NCBI GenBank assembly: GCA_022801435.1
Contig: JAAWSG010000024.1
Coordinates: 1-32,756, forward strand
Reading direction: 5' to 3'
From: Lawsonibacter sp.
GTDB lineage: Bacteria; Bacillota; Clostridia; Oscillospirales; Oscillospiraceae
DNA: 32,756 nucleotides
Within the stretch, counting starts at the first letter, position 1; each line of letters starts with the position of its first letter. The notes under the pieces are model-generated. The model was not told the origin of the DNA. It did not search any database and saw only the letters and a program-made list of their open reading frames with translations. Both the position numbers and the translations under genes were made by a program. Below are positions 31,086 through 32,756 of this stretch, one piece after another.

Positions 31086-32033
31086 ATGGCGATTGATTAC
31101 AGGAAGGCGGCCATCATCGGCTGCGGCGCGGTGGGGGCCTCCATCGCCTTTCGGTTTTTGCAGCAGGGGCTGTTTTCCCGGCTGGTCCTGATAGACGCCA
31201 ACCGGGAGAAGGCGGAGGGGGAGGCCATGGACCTCAGCGACGGTCTGCCCTACGGAGCGGCCATGGAGATCACCGCCGGGGGGTATGACAGCATCACCGA
31301 CTGCGGGCTTGTGGTCATCACCGCCGGGGCCAATCAGAAGCCGGGGGAGACCCGCCTGGAGCTCATCGGACGCAACGCCGCCATCATGAAGAGCATCATG
31401 AAGGAGGTCACCGCCCGGTCCTTCCAGGGGATTTTGCTCATTGTGTCCAACCCGGTGGATGTGCTGACCTACACGGCGTGGAAGCTGTCCGGCTACCCCA
31501 AGGAGCGGGTCATCGGCTCGGGGACCGTGCTGGACACCGCCCGCCTCAAGCAGCTGCTGGGGGAGGAGCTGGGGGTGGACAGCCGCAACGTCCACGCCTT
31601 CATCATGGGGGAGCACGGGGACAGCGAGCTGGCGGTTTGGAGCGGGGCCAACGTCTCCGGCCTGAGCCTGGAGGACTTCTGCCGGCTCCAGAGCAGGCGG
31701 CTGAGCCAGACGGATATGGAGCGGATATACCGGACCATTCGGGACAGCGCCTATGAGATCATCCGCCGCAAGGGGGCCACCTGCTACGGCATCGCCATGG
31801 CGGTGGGGCGGATCGCGGAGTGCATCGTGCGGGACGAGCACGGCGTGCTGCCCATCTCGGTGGTGCTGGAGGGGGAGTACGGCGCGGAGGGGCTGGCGCT
31901 GAGTATCCCCTCCATCGTGGGGCGGAACGGGCTGGAGCGGATTGTGAACATCCCCCTGAGCTTTGGGGAACAGGCCTCCCTGGAATGCTCGGCGCGGCAG
32001 CTGAAAAAGGTCATCGACGGCCTGGAGCTGTGA
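31086..32033 (+). CDS. ldh: L-lactate dehydrogenase
   Basis: NAD-dependent enzyme interconverting pyruvate and L-lactate. The 315-residue protein has the Rossmann motif IGCGAVGAS, the specificity loop GANQKPGETR with Q84 (glutamine favours lactate; malate dehydrogenases carry arginine) and R90, N122 in SNPVDVLTY, R153, and the catalytic H177 in MGEHGDSE. AGGAG (31072-31076) gives a 9-nt spacer to ATG 31086; the ATG at 31080 is too close. It stands alone between two terminators. The lactate racemase cofactor genes in the same window make a link between L- and D-lactate metabolism plausible, though they lie 13 kb away. Confidence 0.93.
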   Translation: MAIDYRKAAIIGCGAVGASIAFRFLQQGLFSRLVLIDANREKAEGEAMDLSDGLPYGAAMEITAGGYDSITDCGLVVITAGANQKPGETRLELIGRNAAIMKSIMKEVTARSFQGILLIVSNPVDVLTYTAWKLSGYPKERVIGSGTVLDTARLKQLLGEELGVDSRNVHAFIMGEHGDSELAVWSGANVSGLSLEDFCRLQSRRLSQTDMERIYRTIRDSAYEIIRRKGATCYGIAMAVGRIAECIVRDEHGVLPISVVLEGEYGAEGLALSIPSIVGRNGLERIVNIPLSFGEQASLECSARQLKKVIDGLEL

Positions 32034-32061
32034 GCCTGGGAACGGCCTCTGAAAACACAAA

Positions 32062-32104
32062 AATTCCCTCCGCCTTTCCCATCAGCAAGGGCGGAGGGGA
32101 TTTT
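32062..32104 (+). terminator. Intrinsic terminator of ldh
   Basis: CCCTCCGCC (32066-32074) pairs with GGCGGAGGG (32090-32098) across a 15-base loop, followed by GATTTTAT. It lies 30 nt after the ldh stop. Confidence 0.9.
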
Positions 32105-32618
32105 ATGGGTCGATTTACAGGAGAGGCGGTTTTATTCCTGGATTGCATCAGAAATAGTGGCACAGGTGGAAGCCCTGCCTGTCCTTTTATACTGAGATGT
32201 AATGTATAAAGGGTGGTTTCACCAGGCCACTACATTACATTGACTGCGGTTCATTTGTGGCAGAATGGCACAGGCTGGGAAGGCGGTGATCGACCAGCAG
32301 GAGAAAACCGAGCGGGAGCGTCCGGGGATGACCTGGGCGCTCCGTTCTCTTTGTCGGGCCCTCTGCTAAGAGCGCACTTACTCACCACTCGGAAGCGGGC
32401 GGTGGTGCTGCCTCCGGCAGCCGTGCACTCTCCGAGGTAGGCCGGGCGTCCCATCTCTGCCCAGTATGGACAGGCCAGCAGACGCCATCGGCGGTTTGTG
32501 CATCGGGCGGAGCTGCACCGATGCACCGGGGGCTTGGGGGCCATCAGCCCCCAACAAGCTGCGCCGGGTATATACCGGGGCATTGCTTGCTACTACTATC
32601 AGCACCTGTAAATGAGGA
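32105..32618. other. Non-coding stretch rich in inverted repeats, possible mobile-element remnant
   Basis: No convincing gene. Perfect dyads are ATGTAATGTA (32197-32206) with TACATTACAT (32231-32240); GCTGCC with GGCAGC (32407-32421); TGCATCGG (32499-32506) with CCGATGCA (32518-32525); TTGGGGGC (32534-32541) with GCCCCCAA (32547-32554); and the palindrome GGTATATACC (32567-32576). Three of these lie within 80 nt. Clustered dyads of this kind are common at transfer origins and relaxase leaders of clostridial integrative elements, but I have no sequence identity to support that here. Confidence 0.4.
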
Positions 32619-32647
32619 TTGAATGTCATTCCCATTGGTGGTATACT
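32619..32647 (+). promoter_or_regulatory. Sigma-A promoter of the right-edge gene
   Basis: TTGAAT (32619-32624), 17-nt spacer, TATACT (32642-32647), about 40 nt before the GTG start at 32689. Confidence 0.75.
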
Positions 32648-32688
32648 TGGCTTGTGACAAATCGGTATTTGCATGGAGGTATCTTCAA

Positions 32689-32756
32689 GTGAAAAAATAT
32701 GAGTATAAAGTACTAACAATCGCAACTGCTTTAGCTGTAAGTACAAAGCAATATGA
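32689..32756 (+). CDS. Partial small protein, DUF4177-like N-terminus
   Basis: Open frame cut off by the window edge after 22 codons. GGAGG (32675-32679) lies nine bases before a GTG start, and a good promoter precedes it. The first residues, KKYEYKVLTI, resemble the start of DUF4177 proteins (small beta-rich proteins of unknown function). The following ATALAVSTKQY departs from that pattern, so the family call is tentative. Its composition is AT-richer than the rest of the window. Confidence 0.45.
   Translation, partial: MKKYEYKVLTIATALAVSTKQY

Noticed and set aside
31086-32033. Malate dehydrogenase
   Set aside because: The specificity loop has glutamine (GANQKPGETR), the lactate dehydrogenase residue, and the length and other motifs fit LDH.
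32265-32369. A 34-codon frame starting MAQAGKAVIDQQEK
   Set aside because: The first 20 residues look coding-like, but there is no ribosome site, and the tail is unconvincing. It may be a fragment of a decayed gene.

Overview
The window looks like a chromosomal piece of a spore-forming, high-GC Clostridia bacterium, most like the Oscillospiraceae (Flavonifractor, Intestinimonas or Lawsonibacter type). I infer this from GC-rich coding sequence with strong GGAGG ribosome sites, the sporulation gene bofA, a GerS-like lipoprotein beside alr, SerC/SerA of the clostridial type, and abundant peptide ABC transporters. No rRNA, tRNA or CRISPR array was found.

Left part (1-8.9 kb, + strand): the end of a bifunctional NAD(P)H-hydrate repair enzyme, a GerS-like lipoprotein, alanine racemase, a MazF toxin with no visible MazE, and an exported protein ending at a clear terminator. 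A DUF2508-bofA pair follows. Immediately after bofA sits an AT-richer two-gene insert (membrane protein and ImmA/IrrE-type metalloprotease) bracketed by a 37-nt direct repeat that copies the last codons of bofA. Then come serC behind a consensus promoter, an ECF-type S component, a DUF1963 protein and serA (serine biosynthesis).

Middle part (10.1-19.1 kb, + strand): a consensus promoter leads into a multi-hairpin leader ending in an intrinsic terminator with an overlapping anti-terminator, which I read as a riboswitch of unassigned class. It precedes a tightly overlapping nine-gene operon: a nickel/peptide-type ABC importer (binding lipoprotein, two ATPases, two permeases), larE, larB, a one-piece larC with a His-rich segment, and a DUF1275 membrane protein. 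This is nickel uptake coupled to synthesis of the nickel-pincer nucleotide cofactor of lactate racemase. No larA lies in the window.

Right part: a seven-gene minus-strand operon (27.2 down to 19.2 kb) encodes an L-cysteine desulfidase, an M20 peptidase and a second oligopeptide ABC system, suggesting import and breakdown of small, possibly cysteine-containing, peptides. Divergent from it, the + strand carries a fructosamine-type module (PfkB kinase, SIS-domain deglycase, GntR/UTRA regulator) plus an unexpected cytosolic C39-like cysteine peptidase. An L-lactate dehydrogenase follows as a separate unit. The last 0.6 kb has no convincing gene until a small partial DUF4177-like start at the edge, but holds several dyad-symmetric elements that could be a mobile-element remnant.
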